DNA of 64,000 nucleotides, from NCBI GenBank assembly GCA_040388625.1, contig JAZKBK010000001.1:372001-436000 (forward strand), read 5' to 3'. The notes beneath the pieces are model-generated. The model ran no database searches. It was given only the letters and a program-made list of their open reading frames with translations, and was not told the DNA's origin. Shown piece after piece: positions 26,639 to 36,350 of the stretch. The number at the start of each line of letters is the position of its first letter. The first letter of the stretch is position 1. The DNA comes from Gemmatimonadota bacterium (lineage in GTDB: Bacteria > Gemmatimonadota > Gemmatimonadetes > Gemmatimonadales > Gemmatimonadaceae). Made by a program: the position numbers and the translations under genes.

Positions 26639-28828
26639 ATGGCGGTCAGTGTCGGTAGGCCAGAGGTTATGGCCGGGAGCGGGCTCATCCCCGGCTGGGA
26701 CTTCGTCGTCGATCCGCTTCCCGAGCGGATCGACGTGGAGCAGCTTCTGCGCGCCTACCGGTTCAGCGAGGATGCGCACCGGGGCCAGAAGCGGCAATCG
26801 GGAGAGGATTACGTACTCCACTGCGTCGCGGTCGCCAAGATCCTGGCGGGGCTCAACCTCGACACCACGACCGTCATCGCGGGTCTCGTTCACGATGTGA
26901 TCGAGGACACCCGCTTCACCCTCGCCGACATCGAACTGGAGTTCGGCAAGGAAGTCGCGGGGATCGTGGATGGGCTCACCAAGATCGAGCACCTGCCGGC
27001 GCATGCGCCGCGCGACGCGCAGGTCGAGAACTATCGCAAGCTGCTCCTCTCGATCGCCAAGGATGCGCGCGTCATCATCATCAAGCTCGCCGATCGCCTG
27101 CACAACATGCGCACGCTCGAGTCGCTTCCGGAAGAGAAGCGCCGGCGCATCGCGCAGGAGACGCGCGATCTGTACGCGCCACTGGCCCACCGTTTCGGAA
27201 TGGCGCAGGTCCGCTGGGAGCTCGAGGATCTCGCGTTCAAGCATCTCGAGACGGATGCATATCGCCACCTTGCGCGTCTCGTGGCGCAGAAGCGTGCGGA
27301 GCGCGACGATCTCGTCGAGCGGATGCGGAAGCCGCTCACCGCGGAAATGGCGCGAGCCGGAATCACCGACGTGGAGATCACCGGACGACCGAAGCATCTC
27401 TGGTCCATCTACAAGAAGATGGTGAATCGCGACAAGCCATACGAGGAGATATACGATCTTCTCGCGATTCGCGTGCTCGTGAACAGTGTGCCTGATTGTT
27501 ACCACGCGCTTGGCGTCATCCACGACGGGTGGACGCCGGTTCAGGAACGTATCAAGGACTACATCGCGCAGCCGAAGTCGAACGGATACCAGTCGCTGCA
27601 CACGACTGTATTCGGACCCGGCAGGCAATTGTTCGAGATCCAGATACGTACGCGCGAAATGCACCGCACGGCGGAATACGGAATCGCGGCGCACTGGCGC
27701 TTCAAGGAAAACGCGCGCAACTCCGACGAGCTCGACCGGCATCTCCAGTGGTTCCGGCAGGTGCTCGAACTTCAGCTCGATGCCAAGACGCCGGACGAGT
27801 TTCTCGAGTTCCTGAAGCTGGATCTGTACCAGGACGAGATATTCGTATTCACGCCGACTGGTGATGTGATCCAGCTTCCCAAGGGCGCGACGCCGATCGA
27901 TTTCGCGTTCGCCGTGCACACGGAAGTTGGCCTCCATTGCAACGGTGCGCGAGTGAATGGGCGCATGGCGCCGCTCTCGCGCGAGCTCAAGAACTCCGAC
28001 ACGGTCGAGATAATCGCGTCACCGTCGGCGCGTCCGAATCGTGACTGGCTCGCGCACGTACGCACGGGCCGCGCGCGGCATCGCATCAAGCAGCGCCTCC
28101 GGATGGAGGAGCAGAAGGCGTCGATCAAGCTGGGCCGCGAGATGATCGACAAGGAAGCAAAGCGTCGCCGGGTGCTGCGTCCGACCGATGACGACCTCGA
28201 CACGGCGGCGAAGACGCTCAAGCTCAACGATCGCGGACACCTCGTGAGCGCCGTCGGTCAGGGGGAGCTGAGTGGTCGCGACGTCATCCGCAGTCTGCAT
28301 CCGGAAATCGATACGGAACTCGAGCCGCCGCGGCCGAATCGGCTGGAGCGGTTGGTCGATCGCGTGCGGGGGACCGGTCGCGGCGTGCGGATTCAGGGCG
28401 CCGATGGGTTGCTCGTGCGCTATGCGCAATGTTGTCAACCGGTGCCCGGCGATCCTGTCTCGGGTTACGTAACGCGCGGACGCGGCGTGAGCATTCACCG
28501 CGCCGACTGCCCCAACCTCATGCTCCTGGACGACGAGCCGGAGCGCAGGCTCGAAATAGACTGGCAGGAGGTACAGGGCGAGCGATTCCTCGTGCGGTTG
28601 GCAGTCGAGGCGAGCGACCGCCGCGGGCTGTACGCGGACATTGCGACCGCGGTCAGCGAGACCAAGACCGATATCAGAAGCTTCGAGCTGCGCAGCGAGG
28701 ATGCGCGCGTGTTCGGCATGATAGAGGTGCAGGTCGAGAATCTTCCACATCTCCGCAAGACGCTGCGCGCAATCAGGCGCGTGAAGGGTGTCACAGAAGT
28801 GTCGCGGCGAGAGCAGACGTCGGAGTAG
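26639..28828 (+). CDS. rel: Bifunctional (p)ppGpp synthetase/hydrolase Rel/SpoT
   Basis: The 729-residue protein has an HD hydrolase domain with the intact metal motif LVHDVIEDTRF near residue 84, a synthetase domain with RIKDYIAQPKSNGYQSLHTT near residue 305, a TGS domain (FVFTPTGDVIQLPKGATPID near 405), a cysteine-containing zinc-finger part (CCQPVPGDPVSGYVTRGRG), and a C-terminal ACT domain. Both active sites look complete, so it should make and destroy the alarmone. TTGCCT at 26606 and CATATT at 26628 are a possible promoter that would give an almost leaderless message; this is weak evidence. Confidence 0.95.
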   Translation: MAVSVGRPEVMAGSGLIPGWDFVVDPLPERIDVEQLLRAYRFSEDAHRGQKRQSGEDYVLHCVAVAKILAGLNLDTTTVIAGLVHDVIEDTRFTLADIELEFGKEVAGIVDGLTKIEHLPAHAPRDAQVENYRKLLLSIAKDARVIIIKLADRLHNMRTLESLPEEKRRRIAQETRDLYAPLAHRFGMAQVRWELEDLAFKHLETDAYRHLARLVAQKRAERDDLVERMRKPLTAEMARAGITDVEITGRPKHLWSIYKKMVNRDKPYEEIYDLLAIRVLVNSVPDCYHALGVIHDGWTPVQERIKDYIAQPKSNGYQSLHTTVFGPGRQLFEIQIRTREMHRTAEYGIAAHWRFKENARNSDELDRHLQWFRQVLELQLDAKTPDEFLEFLKLDLYQDEIFVFTPTGDVIQLPKGATPIDFAFAVHTEVGLHCNGARVNGRMAPLSRELKNSDTVEIIASPSARPNRDWLAHVRTGRARHRIKQRLRMEEQKASIKLGREMIDKEAKRRRVLRPTDDDLDTAAKTLKLNDRGHLVSAVGQGELSGRDVIRSLHPEIDTELEPPRPNRLERLVDRVRGTGRGVRIQGADGLLVRYAQCCQPVPGDPVSGYVTRGRGVSIHRADCPNLMLLDDEPERRLEIDWQEVQGERFLVRLAVEASDRRGLYADIATAVSETKTDIRSFELRSEDARVFGMIEVQVENLPHLRKTLRAIRRVKGVTEVSRREQTSE

Positions 28829-28891
28829 GGCTCGCCGCTCGTCGTGTATGAGAGCCGCACGGGCATGGTGCGTGCTCAGGCAGGGATCTAG

Positions 28892-30382
28892 ATGCAATCC
28901 AAAATTCACGCAATGCTGGACCGGCCGCTCATACTGCTCTCCAATCGCGAGCCGTACGAGCACGTACACAAGCCCAATGGAATCGAAGTGCGATTCCCCG
29001 CAGGCGGTCTGGTCTCGGCGCTGGATCCGATTCTCCGTCGTACGCACGGAACCTGGGTCGCGTGGGCGTCCGGAAATGCCGATCGCACCGTCGCGGACGA
29101 CGTCGGGCGCCTGGCGGTTCCACCTGGCGATCCGTCATACACGCTACGCCGCGTGTGGCTGTCGGAGAACGACGTCGAGGGTTTCTACCTCGGCTTCGCC
29201 AACAGTGCGTTGTGGCCGTTGTGTCATCTGTTCGTGAGCAAGGTCGATATCCGGCGAAGTGATTGGGAGAGTTACGAGCACGCGAACCGAATGTTCGCCG
29301 CAGCCGTGGTGCAGGAGGCCGAGCGCGTGGGCGGCGCACCGATGGTGTGGGTGCATGACTATCACTTTGCGCTCGCGCCGTCACTGATACGACCACTGGT
29401 TCCGGACGCACTGATCCATCAATTCTGGCACATTCCATTTCCTCCGCCGGATGTCTTTGGCATTCTGCCGGTCGGAGTGCAGGACTCGCTGCTGCGTGGG
29501 CTGTTGGGAAACGATCTGATCGAGTTTCAGACGGATGGCTTCGCGTGGAATTTCATGGATTGTGTCGCGCGTACTCTGCCGGAGGCCCAGGTGAGTCTGG
29601 ATCAGAGTGTCATCCATCTGGATGGGCGGCAAACGCGAGTCGGAGCGTTTCCGATCAGCATCGATGTTGCGGAATGGCAACGACTGGCTGCGTTGCCGCA
29701 CACGACGGATGTGTGCAGAACGCTTCGTCAACGATACGCACCGCGCGAAAGGCAACTGGTCGTCAGCGTCGATCGAATGGATTACACCAAGGGAATCGAA
29801 CGGCGACTGCGGGCGCTGGAACACATGTGGACGGACAGTCCGGAACGCCGCGGAACGTTCACGATGCTGATCGTCGCGACGCCATCGCGTACTGACATTC
29901 CAGCGTACGCCAGGCTGGAGCGCGACGTGCTCGAAGCGATAGAGCGGCTCAACGATGAATTCCGCACGCTCGACTGGACGCCAATCGTGCTCGTGCACGA
30001 GAACGTCGACGCGGATCTGCTGGCTGCCGTGTACCGTGCTGCCGATGTGTGCGTCGTGTCGTCGCTTCAGGACGGAATGAACCTCGTGGCCAAGGAATTC
30101 ATCGCCTGCAGAACCGACGGAAACGGCGTGCTGGTTCTGAGCCGCTTCGCCGGTGCGTCGGATGAGCTGAGTGCGGCGCTGCTGGTGAATCCGTTTTTCA
30201 TCGACGCATTTGCGGATACACTCGCAGTCGCGCTCGACATGCCGCGGCACGAACGCGTGGAGCGCATGACTGCGCTCAGGGACCGCGTCACCAACGCCAC
30301 AATCGAGGACTGGCTGGAAGGGATACTCGCGGCTGCCGAGGCGGCCGACCACGCGGCGGAAGGCGGAGCGGCAGCTCTGTGA
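28892..30382 (+). CDS. otsA: Trehalose-6-phosphate synthase (GT20)
   Basis: The 496-residue enzyme joins UDP-glucose (or GDP-glucose) and glucose 6-phosphate. Motifs are LLSNREPYEH with the N-terminal glucose-phosphate site, WVHDYHFALAPSLIR, FWHIPFPPPDVF, VDRMDYTKGIERRLRALE, and SLQDGMNLVAKEFIACR near residue 400 that holds the nucleotide sugar. The N-terminal glycine loop is shorter than in Escherichia coli OtsA. Four bases separate it from otsB, and a GH15 enzyme follows, forming one trehalose operon. Confidence 0.92.
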   Translation: MQSKIHAMLDRPLILLSNREPYEHVHKPNGIEVRFPAGGLVSALDPILRRTHGTWVAWASGNADRTVADDVGRLAVPPGDPSYTLRRVWLSENDVEGFYLGFANSALWPLCHLFVSKVDIRRSDWESYEHANRMFAAAVVQEAERVGGAPMVWVHDYHFALAPSLIRPLVPDALIHQFWHIPFPPPDVFGILPVGVQDSLLRGLLGNDLIEFQTDGFAWNFMDCVARTLPEAQVSLDQSVIHLDGRQTRVGAFPISIDVAEWQRLAALPHTTDVCRTLRQRYAPRERQLVVSVDRMDYTKGIERRLRALEHMWTDSPERRGTFTMLIVATPSRTDIPAYARLERDVLEAIERLNDEFRTLDWTPIVLVHENVDADLLAAVYRAADVCVVSSLQDGMNLVAKEFIACRTDGNGVLVLSRFAGASDELSAALLVNPFFIDAFADTLAVALDMPRHERVERMTALRDRVTNATIEDWLEGILAAAEAADHAAEGGAAAL

Positions 30383-30386
30383 TCCC

Positions 30387-31175
30387 GTGACGCCCGCCGA
30401 GCCGGACGAAATTGCGCGAAGGCTGAGAGGAACGCCGCTCATCATCCTGCTGGACATCGACGGAACGCTATGTGACATCGTCGAACGTGCCGACGTGGCG
30501 AGCATCCCGGGATCAGCGCGCGAGTCGCTACGCGCGCTGATCGCCAGGCGCGACCGCGGCGTGCATGTTGCGTTTGTCACAGGTCGCTCCGTCGCAGATG
30601 CGCGCCGGATGCTGTCGATCGGCGGCGTGACGATTTATGGGAATCACGGAATGGAGCACCTGTCGGAGTCGGGAAACATTACAGGGCCGGAGGGGTGGGA
30701 AGATGCAGGACTCGCGCTGCGCGACGCCCGGAAGGATCTGGACGCGGTCGTCGCTCGGTTTCCCGGAACCAGTATCGAGGACAAGGGGTTCAGCTTGACA
30801 CTACACTTCCGCGAAATGGACATGGCGCTGCTTCCAGCACTCGACGCGCGCGTTGCGGAGATCGCGCGGGAGCGCGGCGTTACGCTCGCACCCGGCAAGT
30901 GCGTGATCAACGTCCTCGCCAGCGAGAGTCTGACCAAGGGCGATGCTGTGCTGGAAATAGTTCACGAGCTCGGCGGCGAGTCGCCCGATGCATCCATTCT
31001 GTTCGCCGGCGACGACGTGACCGATGAAGATGGCTTTCGCGCATTGCGGGCGTTTCCGCATGCGACAACCGTTCGCGTAGGGGCGCCGGACGCAACGACA
31101 GATGCACAATTCTCCGTGGACACTCCCCGCGAAATCCACGACCTGCTGGATTTGCTTGCCGCCTCGAGATCATGA
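30387..31175 (+). CDS. otsB: Trehalose-6-phosphate phosphatase
   Basis: The 262-residue HAD enzyme has the nucleophile motif LLDIDGTLCDIV near residues 21-32, FVTGRSVADARRML, YGNHGMEHLS, and FAGDDVTDEDGFRAL with the C-terminal acidic metal ligands. It removes phosphate from trehalose 6-phosphate. The GTG start lies four bases after otsA, and the stop overlaps the GH15 start (ATGA). Confidence 0.92.
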   Translation: MTPAEPDEIARRLRGTPLIILLDIDGTLCDIVERADVASIPGSARESLRALIARRDRGVHVAFVTGRSVADARRMLSIGGVTIYGNHGMEHLSESGNITGPEGWEDAGLALRDARKDLDAVVARFPGTSIEDKGFSLTLHFREMDMALLPALDARVAEIARERGVTLAPGKCVINVLASESLTKGDAVLEIVHELGGESPDASILFAGDDVTDEDGFRALRAFPHATTVRVGAPDATTDAQFSVDTPREIHDLLDLLAASRS

Positions 31176-33079
31176 CAGCGACGTCGATACCAGCGCTGCA
31201 ACCCTCGCAGAGCGCGACTGGCGGTGCGATTGCAGGTGCGACTTCGGCGAGTAATCAGGCGCCGGCAGCGTGGTCTTCGGCTGCGACTTCCGCGTACCCG
31301 CCGATCTCGGCGTATGCAGTGATCGGCGACATGCGGACTGCGGCGCTCGTCGGTCTCAACGGATCGATCGACTGGTGCTGCCTGCCGGAGTTCCCGTCTC
31401 CGTCCACGTTCGCGGCGATTCTGGACGAGTCGCGCGGCGGGCGTTTTCAGATCGTGCCTGCTGGAACGCACACGAGCGAGCAGAGATATCTGCCTGCGAC
31501 CAACGTGCTCGTTACAGCCTTTCATGACAGTACGGGCACGCTCGAGCTGTGCGACTTCATGCCCGTGGGGCAGGACGGACGGCGTCCGGGTCTCGCCGAG
31601 ATTCACCGGGAGGTGAAGTGCACGCGCGGGCAGATGGACATATCGATCTGCTTTTCGCCGCGATTCGACTACGCGGTTAAGCCAGCGCACATCATCCCGC
31701 GAAAGAACGGACTGCTCGCTACCGACGACGACAACGAAGCCGCAGCACTCTCCGGGCCACCCGACCTGTGGTGGCGCGTGGATGAGATGGGCGCGACGGC
31801 GCAATTGCGGATGCGCGCCGGCGAGTCCGCGTGGTTCGTGCTGCGATACGATGACGATGAGGTACTTCCGATCGCATCGTACAGATCGCAGGAGCGGTTG
31901 CAGCAGACCGTGGCGTTCTGGGATGGCTGGGTCGCGACACTCAAGTACGAGGGTACCCACCGCGCCGTGGTCGAGCGGTCGGCGCTCACTCTCAAGTTGC
32001 TGTGTTACGAGCCGAGCGGCGCGATCATAGCGGCGCCGACGACATCGCTTCCGGAAGAAATCGGCGGCGAGCGCAACTGGGATTATCGCTTCATCTGGCT
32101 TCGCGACGCCTCGTTCACACTCGACGCGCTGCAGGGACTCGGACGGCACGAAGAGGCGAGCGCGTTCATGGCGTTCCTGCGACGCATTACACGCAAGGCT
32201 ACCCATTCCCATCTGCAGATCATGTATGGAGTGGACGGATCGCGCGATCTGCCGGAGCGCACGTTGCCACACCTTTCTGGATACCGCAACTCCGCGCCAG
32301 TGCGAGTCGGCAACGCCGCGGTGAATCAGTTGCAGCTGGACGTGTACGGCGAGATTCTGAATACCGCCCACCGATGGAGTCGTAGCGCGACCGTCGGCGA
32401 GGGTACGTGGTGGTCGCTCAGTCGACTGGTGGACTGGATCGCCGTTCACTGGCGCGATCCCGACAGCGGCATATGGGAAGTGCGCGCGACCGAAGAGCAC
32501 TACGTGATGAGCAAGGTCATGTGCTGGGTCGCTCTCGACCGCGGTGTGAAGATGGGTCGCGAGTTCGACCTCCCGTGCGACATCGCGCGGTGGGAAGCTG
32601 CGCGCGACGCGGTGTGGGCCGAGGTGATGGAGCGAGGGTGGAGCGAGAAGCGCCAGAGCTTCGTGCAGTTCTACGGCACCGACGCGCTCGACGCGGCGAA
32701 TCTCATCATACCGATGGTTGGTTTTCTTCCGCCCGATCACGAGCGAGTGAAGGGGACGATAGCGGCAACGTTGCGCGATCTCACGAGCGAGGACAGGGAG
32801 CTGGTGTACCGTTATCGCAACGACGACGGCCTGCCGGGTTCCGAGGGCGTCTTCTCGATCTGCACATTCTGGATGGCGCAGGCTCTCGTGCTGTCGGGCG
32901 ATGCAGAGCAGGGCGAGCGCATCTTCTGTCGCATGCTGAAGCACGCCAACCATGTCGGCCTCTACAGCGAGGAGCTGGATCCCGGGACCGGCGGGTTCGC
33001 CGGGAATTTCCCCCAGGGTCTGACTCACATCGCGCTCATAAACTGCGCGCTGGCACTGGCGGAGGTTGGACGGGGGTAG
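31172..33079 (+). CDS. Glycoside hydrolase family 15 enzyme (trehalase or glucoamylase)
   Basis: The 635-residue protein has no signal peptide. The N-terminal beta-sandwich begins YPPISAYAVIGDMRTAALVG and LNGSIDWCCLPEFPSPSTFA. The (alpha/alpha)6 barrel has GGERNWDYRFIWLRDASFTL near residue 300 and DSGIWEVRATEEHYVMSKVM near 430, where the general acid lies, and EELDPGTGGFAGNFPQGLTH near the end with the general base. GH15 enzymes release glucose from alpha-glucans, and an actinobacterial branch hydrolyses trehalose. Its coupling to otsA-otsB makes trehalase a serious option; then the operon would both make and break trehalose. Confidence 0.85.
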   Translation: MTATSIPALQPSQSATGGAIAGATSASNQAPAAWSSAATSAYPPISAYAVIGDMRTAALVGLNGSIDWCCLPEFPSPSTFAAILDESRGGRFQIVPAGTHTSEQRYLPATNVLVTAFHDSTGTLELCDFMPVGQDGRRPGLAEIHREVKCTRGQMDISICFSPRFDYAVKPAHIIPRKNGLLATDDDNEAAALSGPPDLWWRVDEMGATAQLRMRAGESAWFVLRYDDDEVLPIASYRSQERLQQTVAFWDGWVATLKYEGTHRAVVERSALTLKLLCYEPSGAIIAAPTTSLPEEIGGERNWDYRFIWLRDASFTLDALQGLGRHEEASAFMAFLRRITRKATHSHLQIMYGVDGSRDLPERTLPHLSGYRNSAPVRVGNAAVNQLQLDVYGEILNTAHRWSRSATVGEGTWWSLSRLVDWIAVHWRDPDSGIWEVRATEEHYVMSKVMCWVALDRGVKMGREFDLPCDIARWEAARDAVWAEVMERGWSEKRQSFVQFYGTDALDAANLIIPMVGFLPPDHERVKGTIAATLRDLTSEDRELVYRYRNDDGLPGSEGVFSICTFWMAQALVLSGDAEQGERIFCRMLKHANHVGLYSEELDPGTGGFAGNFPQGLTHIALINCALALAEVGRG

Positions 33080-33127
33080 CAATGACGAGGCTGAGCGTGC
33101 TTTTTCGGGGATGAGGGTATGTCAATC

Positions 33128-33143
33128 TCGAACGCTCGTTCGA
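33128..33143 (+). promoter_or_regulatory. LexA-type SOS box upstream of uvrB
   Basis: The 16-base palindrome TCGAACGCTCGTTCGA has perfect 7-base arms. Its core CGAAC-N4-GTTCG equals the SOS box of Firmicutes and Actinobacteria. It lies 30 bases before the uvrB ATG, next to a TTAAAT at 33157-33162 that may be part of the -10 region. Confidence 0.6.
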
Positions 33144-33172
33144 ATACGATCTTCGGTTAAATTTCGGTACTC

Positions 33173-35230
33173 ATGGCAAAGTTCGACTTGGTGGCACCCT
33201 TTGAGCCGGCCGGAGATCAGCCGAAGGCGATAGCCGAGCTTACGCGCGGCCTCGAGCGTGGCGATCGGTTCCAGACGCTGTTGGGTGTAACGGGCTCTGG
33301 AAAGACGATGTCGATCGCGAACGTGATCCAGGCGTACGGCAAGCCGACGCTCGTTCTGTCCCACAACAAGACGCTCGCTGCGCAGCTGTATGGCGAGATC
33401 AAGTCCTTCTTCCCGCACAACGCGGTCGAGTACTTCATCTCGTACTATGACTACTATCAGCCCGAGGCGTACGTCCCGACGACGGACACCTATATCGAGA
33501 AGGACGCGTCGATAAACGAGGACATCGACCGGTTGCGACTGCGTGCAACGTCGAGCCTGATGGAGCGCGACGACGTGATAATCGTCGCAACCGTTTCGGC
33601 GATCTACGGCCTGGGCGATCCGGTGCAGTACCGTGAGCAGATGGTGACGCTGGTGCAGGGTCAGAAGATCGCGCGCGATGACATTCTGCGTTCACTCGTG
33701 AAGATCCAGTACGGCCGCAACGACGTTGCGTTCGAGCGCGGCACCTTCCGCGTTCGAGGTGACACGGTCGAGATTCTGCCCGCCTATGAGGAGCAGGGCG
33801 TTCGCATCGAGCTCTGGGGTGACGAGATCGAGCGCATCAGCAAGATCGACCCGCTCACCGGCAACGTCATCGCCGCGCTGGAACGTGCGGCGATCTATCC
33901 TGCCAAGCACTTCGTTACCAGTCGGCCGACCATCGAGCGCGCGGTGCGGCGCATTCAGGCAGAGCTGGCTGAGCGCCTGCAGGAGCTGCGCAACACCAAC
34001 AAGCTGCTGGAAGCGCAGAGGCTCGAATCGCGCACCAACTTCGATATCGAGATGATGCTCGAGATCGGCACGTGTGCCGGAATCGAGAACTATTCGCGGC
34101 ATCTGTCGGGACGCGAGATCGGCGAGCGGCCTGCCTGCCTGTTCGACTACTTCCCTGACGATTTCCTGGTGGTGGTCGACGAGTCGCACGTCACGCTGCC
34201 GCAGATCGGCGGAATGTTCAACGGGGATCGTGCACGCAAGCTGACGCTGGTCGATTACGGGTTCAGATTGCCGAGCGCGCTGGACAACAGACCGCTCACC
34301 TTCGACGAGTTTCTGTCGCTTACACCTCGAGCGATCAACGTGTCCGCAACGCCGGGTGACATCGAGCTGAGACTGTGCGAGGGAGTGGTGGTGGAGCAGA
34401 TTATCCGGCCCACGGGACTGATCGATCCGGAGATCGAAGTTCGGCCGGTGCGCGGCCAGGTTGACGATCTGCTCAAGGAGATCCGGCTTCGCGAGCGCAA
34501 GAGCGAGCGTGTGCTGGTTACCACGCTCACCAAGCGCATGTCTGAAGACCTGACTGACTATCTGCAGCAGATGGGCGTTCGCGTGCGCTACATGCACTCG
34601 GACATCGACGCGATCGAGCGCATGGAAATCGTCCGCGGTCTGCGCCTCGGCGAGTTCGACGTACTGGTAGGAATCAATCTGCTGCGTGAAGGCCTGGACA
34701 TGCCCGAGGTGTCGCTGGTGGCGATCCTCGATGCGGATCAGGAGGGTTTCCTGCGCAGCGACCGCTCTCTCATCCAGACGACCGGCCGCGCCGCGCGGCA
34801 TCTCAACGGCCGCGCGATATTCTATGCGGATCGCATCACGGGATCGATGAAGCGCTGCATGGACGAGACCGCACGTCGCCGTGCGACGCAGCTCGCGTAC
34901 AACACCGAGCACGGAATCACACCGCGCAGCGTGGTCAAGAGCACCGATCAGGTTCGTTTCATCACGCGCGTGGCCGATGCACGGTCGGAGCGGCAGGACA
35001 GACAGGCCGAGCAGTCGCGCAGAGTCGCGGAATCGTCCCCGGAATATTCGAAGATCGCGGACATCGATGCGTTGATAAAGACACTGGAGGATGACATGAA
35101 GGTGGCCGCGAAGGATCTCGATTTCGAGAGTGCTGCGCGCATTCGTGACCAGTTGTTCGAGCTGCGTGCTCAGCGCGACAACAAGTCCAGACGCGCCTCA
35201 CCGTCACTCGCTGCGCTCCGGAACGAATAA
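33173..35230 (+). CDS. uvrB: Excinuclease ABC subunit B
   Basis: The 685-residue helicase-like protein verifies DNA damage and recruits UvrC. Motifs include the Walker [14 protein letters not shown] near residue 39, the beta-hairpin region [20 protein letters not shown] near 90, [35 protein letters not shown], and [17 protein letters not shown]-terminal UVR domain ([20 protein letters not shown]) binds UvrC. The stop overlaps the tsaE start (TAATG), so tsaE, tsaB, rimI and ssb may share its DNA-damage-linked promoter. Confidence 0.97.
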   Translation: MAKFDLVAPFEPAGDQPKAIAELTRGLERGDRFQTLLGVTGSGKTMSIANVIQAYGKPTLVLSHNKTLAAQLYGEIKSFFPHNAVEYFISYYDYYQPEAYVPTTDTYIEKDASINEDIDRLRLRATSSLMERDDVIIVATVSAIYGLGDPVQYREQMVTLVQGQKIARDDILRSLVKIQYGRNDVAFERGTFRVRGDTVEILPAYEEQGVRIELWGDEIERISKIDPLTGNVIAALERAAIYPAKHFVTSRPTIERAVRRIQAELAERLQELRNTNKLLEAQRLESRTNFDIEMMLEIGTCAGIENYSRHLSGREIGERPACLFDYFPDDFLVVVDESHVTLPQIGGMFNGDRARKLTLVDYGFRLPSALDNRPLTFDEFLSLTPRAINVSATPGDIELRLCEGVVVEQIIRPTGLIDPEIEVRPVRGQVDDLLKEIRLRERKSERVLVTTLTKRMSEDLTDYLQQMGVRVRYMHSDIDAIERMEIVRGLRLGEFDVLVGINLLREGLDMPEVSLVAILDADQEGFLRSDRSLIQTTGRAARHLNGRAIFYADRITGSMKRCMDETARRRATQLAYNTEHGITPRSVVKSTDQVRFITRVADARSERQDRQAEQSRRVAESSPEYSKIADIDALIKTLEDDMKVAAKDLDFESAARIRDQLFELRAQRDNKSRRASPSLAALRNE

Positions 35231-35685
35231 TGGACGCGCATCATCACACGACGCCGCCGCGCGCGACGCGCGGCCATCTCGTCATGAGCGAGCAGGAGCT
35301 GATCGCGTGGGGCGAGCGATTGGGTGCCGATTCGCATCCACGCCTCGTCATCGCGCTCACGGGCGAGTTGGGTGCCGGGAAGACGACGCTCGCGCAGGCG
35401 ATCTGCCGCGGCTACGGCGTGACGGCACCCGTCACGAGTCCGACATATGCGCTCGTGCACGAATATGCGGCGCCGCACTCGCCGGTGTTTCACATCGATC
35501 TGTATCGCATCGAGCGCGTCGAGGAGCTGGAGCAGATCGGATGGAGCGACATTGTTGCTTCGAACGCGCTTGTGATCGTGGAATGGCCGGAGCATGCGGG
35601 CGAGCTCCTTCCGACCGATCATCTTCCCATCGCGCTCGATTACGATCCCGAGCGCGCCGACCGTCGTCTACTCCTGGCCGGCTGA
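35230..35685 (+). CDS. tsaE: tRNA threonylcarbamoyladenosine ATPase TsaE
   Basis: The 151-residue protein has a Walker A loop GELGAGKTTLAQA near residue 43 and the family motifs VTSPTYALVHEY, FHIDLYRIERVEELEQIG and VIVEWPEHA. TsaE works with TsaB and TsaD to make t6A at position 37 of tRNAs that read ANN codons. It overlaps uvrB by one base and tsaB by one base. Confidence 0.92.
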   Translation: MDAHHHTTPPRATRGHLVMSEQELIAWGERLGADSHPRLVIALTGELGAGKTTLAQAICRGYGVTAPVTSPTYALVHEYAAPHSPVFHIDLYRIERVEELEQIGWSDIVASNALVIVEWPEHAGELLPTDHLPIALDYDPERADRRLLLAG

Positions 35686-36350
35686 TGCTCGGAAGCGTGC
35701 TGGTACTCGAGACTTCGACGGAGACGGGATCCGTCGCAATCACGCGCGACGGCGTGCTCGTGAGCGATCTGTCGTTCGCGTCGCGCGACGCAACTGGCGC
35801 GCGCACCGAAGCGCTCGCACCTGCGGTCGTGCAGTGCCTCGGCCGCGCCACGATGCCGCTGCGTGAAGTTTCCGCTGTAGTGTGCGGAGCCGGTCCGGGT
35901 GGTTTCACGAGCCTTCGGTCAGCTGCTGCGTTCGCCAAGGGAATCTGTTCCGCGCTGAGTATTCCACTCTATGCTGTGTCGTCTCTGGAATTGCTTGCGT
36001 GGAGCGCGGCTACGTCCGACGGATATCTCATTGCTGCGCTGCAGGCCGGACGTGGCGAATGGTTCTGTCAGGATGCGAATCGCGACGGCGATCGCACGGA
36101 GTTGGTCGGCGTGACCTATCTCGTGGGCGACGACGAGTTGCGCGCGCGTGCGGTGCGGATGCACGCGCAATTGATCGGGCCGGGATTGGACATGGACGCC
36201 AGGCCGCTCGCGCGTGCCCTTGTTCCCAGATTGGGTGACATCGCTGCGCGCGGAGCGGTCGACCTGGATTCGTGGGAGCCGACATATGGGAGGCTCGCGG
36301 AGGCGCAGGTCAAGTGGGAGGCGGCGCACGGGCGGCCGCTGACGACGTGA
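35685..36350 (+). CDS. tsaB: tRNA threonylcarbamoyladenosine synthesis protein TsaB
   Basis: The ATG at 35685 gives 221 residues beginning LGSVLVLETSTETGSVAI; the open frame upstream lies inside tsaE and was rejected. GAGPGGFTSLRSAAAFAKG is the TsaB signature within an ASKHA fold. The partner TsaD is not in the window. Its stop overlaps the rimI GTG. Confidence 0.9.
   Translation: MLGSVLVLETSTETGSVAITRDGVLVSDLSFASRDATGARTEALAPAVVQCLGRATMPLREVSAVVCGAGPGGFTSLRSAAAFAKGICSALSIPLYAVSSLELLAWSAATSDGYLIAALQAGRGEWFCQDANRDGDRTELVGVTYLVGDDELRARAVRMHAQLIGPGLDMDARPLARALVPRLGDIAARGAVDLDSWEPTYGRLAEAQVKWEAAHGRPLTT

Noticed and set aside
26627-27937. 436-residue - strand frame opposite rel
   Set aside because: Shadow of the Rel coding frame; the composition is Arg/His/Leu-rich as usual for such shadows.
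30962-33082. 706-residue open frame on the - strand opposite the GH15 gene
   Set aside because: It mirrors the GH15 gene, has no recognisable domain and is the expected antisense open frame in GC-rich coding DNA.
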